Shown here piece after piece: positions 63,006-64,000 of a stretch of DNA of 64,000 bases (the first letter of the stretch is position 1; every line of letters starts with the position of its first letter). Both the position numbers and the translations under genes were made by a program. Location of the stretch: contig NC_091247.1 in NCBI RefSeq assembly GCF_042477335.2, positions 1,448,501-1,512,500 on the forward strand. The letters are read 5' to 3'. Below the pieces are notes generated by a model. The model was not told the origin of the DNA and searched no databases. It saw only the letters and a list, made by a program, of their open reading frames with translations. The stretch is from Ovis canadensis. Lineage: Eukaryota > Chordata > Mammalia > Artiodactyla > Bovidae.

Positions 63006-64000
63006 ATACTGGTGCCTGAGGACCGAAGACGTGAGCCCCTGAGACACGCCCTGCTACCTCCCCGTCAATAACGGAGAATGTGCAGGAGCCGGCCAGACAG
63101 CCTGGAGCCCGGGCCGCACATGGCCTTTAAAGAGGCCCTGCTGGAACCTTCTGGGGAGTCGGGGTTTAGAGCATGAGCCACCGCCTTGCCTTGCCTGGTG
63201 CCTGGACGGGGAAGGCTGCCCTTCCGTCACCACAGCCTCCTGTCGGCAGCCCGGCTTCACCGCTGTCGGGAGGCCCTCCCCAGTCCAGGCTCCAGACCAG
63301 CACTTGCGGGCCCCTGACTGCAGCCCTAGGTGACTTTGGGTAGAGGGCCCCAGCTAAGACACCCCAGATTCCTGTCCTCAGGGGTATCAGTGAAGCCTCC
63401 AAGTTTTGGGAAATGTGTCCCACAGCCCCCACGTGATAGACAAATAACACTTTCAGTGCTGAAATCACAGGGGGCCGAAGGTGAGTGTGACTCAGCGGGA
63501 GGCGGGGGAACAGCCCCGGGGGTGAGGAGAGGGCTCTGTGTTCGCTTTGGGCAAGGCTTAGCATGTTTTCGGTTTTATGGAGGTCGTTAGCATCACGTCA
63601 GGTGTAAGGCTGGATCCTGCTCTTTCTCGGGCACTGAGACTGTTCAGATGAGCTTGGTAGGGGTAAGGGGTTGACAGTGTGGATGTGGTGGCTTCCTGGC
63701 GTGTCGCCTGCCTTACTCACTGCTCTCTCCTGCACAGCCCTGGGCTGGTTTGGTCCCCGAGGGCAGTTGTGGCCTTGGGGGGAAGGCCGGGGCAGCGCCA
63801 GGCACAGCCTGTCTCTCCTCTGTGGCCAGCACCTGCCGACTCCTCCTGGGTTCTGGCTCCTGGGCCACGTGTGTGTTCATCTCTTAATCAAAGGTCTCCA
63901 GTGTCTTCCCAGGGCACCTGGCCTTGAGGCTGGGGGCCGTGGCGGTGAGGCTACCCTTGAGGGTCCACACATCCCAGCGGTTTCCCGGTGTCCTGCTACC
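63006..64000. other. Unique GC-rich DNA to the window end
   Basis: No repeat or exon recognised. The 132-codon minus frame at 63166-63564 has no domain. Confidence 0.45.

Overview
The window is ruminant (Pecora, most likely a bovid) genomic DNA. The evidence is the dispersed repeats: BovB (RTE-type) LINE copies, tRNA-Glu-headed Bov-tA SINEs and dimeric Bov-A2 SINEs occur throughout, alongside artiodactyl L1, a CHR-type SINE, and older eutherian MIR, L2, MER5, MER20, MLT1 and L1M remnants. I found no host protein-coding exon, rRNA, tRNA gene, snRNA or processed pseudogene that I can support. The open frames are shadows of GC-rich or tandem-repeat DNA, apart from fragments of LINE reverse transcriptase. 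The stretch reads as intergenic or deep intronic sequence in a GC-rich isochore.

Layout. Bases 1-8200 are GC-rich unique DNA with a MIR, impure TG tracts, an old L1 3' end and a CA/CATA array of about 540 bp. Bases 8850-12330 hold BovB pieces, a MER5-like element and a second TG array. Bases 12335-17380 are nearly repeat-free and GC-rich, with a G-rich 56-bp minisatellite at 15615-16170. Bases 17380-26735 are dense in retroelements: an internally deleted BovB, a split old L1, an MLT1 LTR, a Bov-tA, then one L1 insertion of about 3.2 kb whose 5' half is inverted (twin-priming architecture), itself hit by one Bov-tA and two BovBs. An inverted duplication with 134-bp arms abuts it. Bases 26735-31080 are mostly unique with a MER20. 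Bases 31080-38475 mix MLT1 LTRs, SINEs, BovB and a CpG-rich segment. Bases 38475-43290 are GC-rich with a GC-box minisatellite, a G-tract and AT-rich islets. Bases 43290-49300 are the densest nest: L1 split by Bov-A2, a 1.6-kb BovB carrying most of its reverse transcriptase, an endogenous retroviral LTR, BovB inserted in BovB, and L1 split by two BovBs. Bases 49300-64000 are mostly unique, with two short tandem arrays, a second inverted duplication (58174-59017) and sparse SINE/MIR pieces.

There is no gene network to describe. The biology is retroelement layering on an old, GC-rich, possibly regulatory background. Two things stand out: the twin-primed L1 with its nested insertions, and two separate inverted duplications that each lie against the 5' edge of a minus-strand L1 fragment. 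Several AT-rich, repeat-free islets with homeodomain-type TAATTA motifs are candidate conserved enhancers, but only cross-species alignment can establish that. Repeat family names are assigned from memory of consensus sequences, not from a database search.
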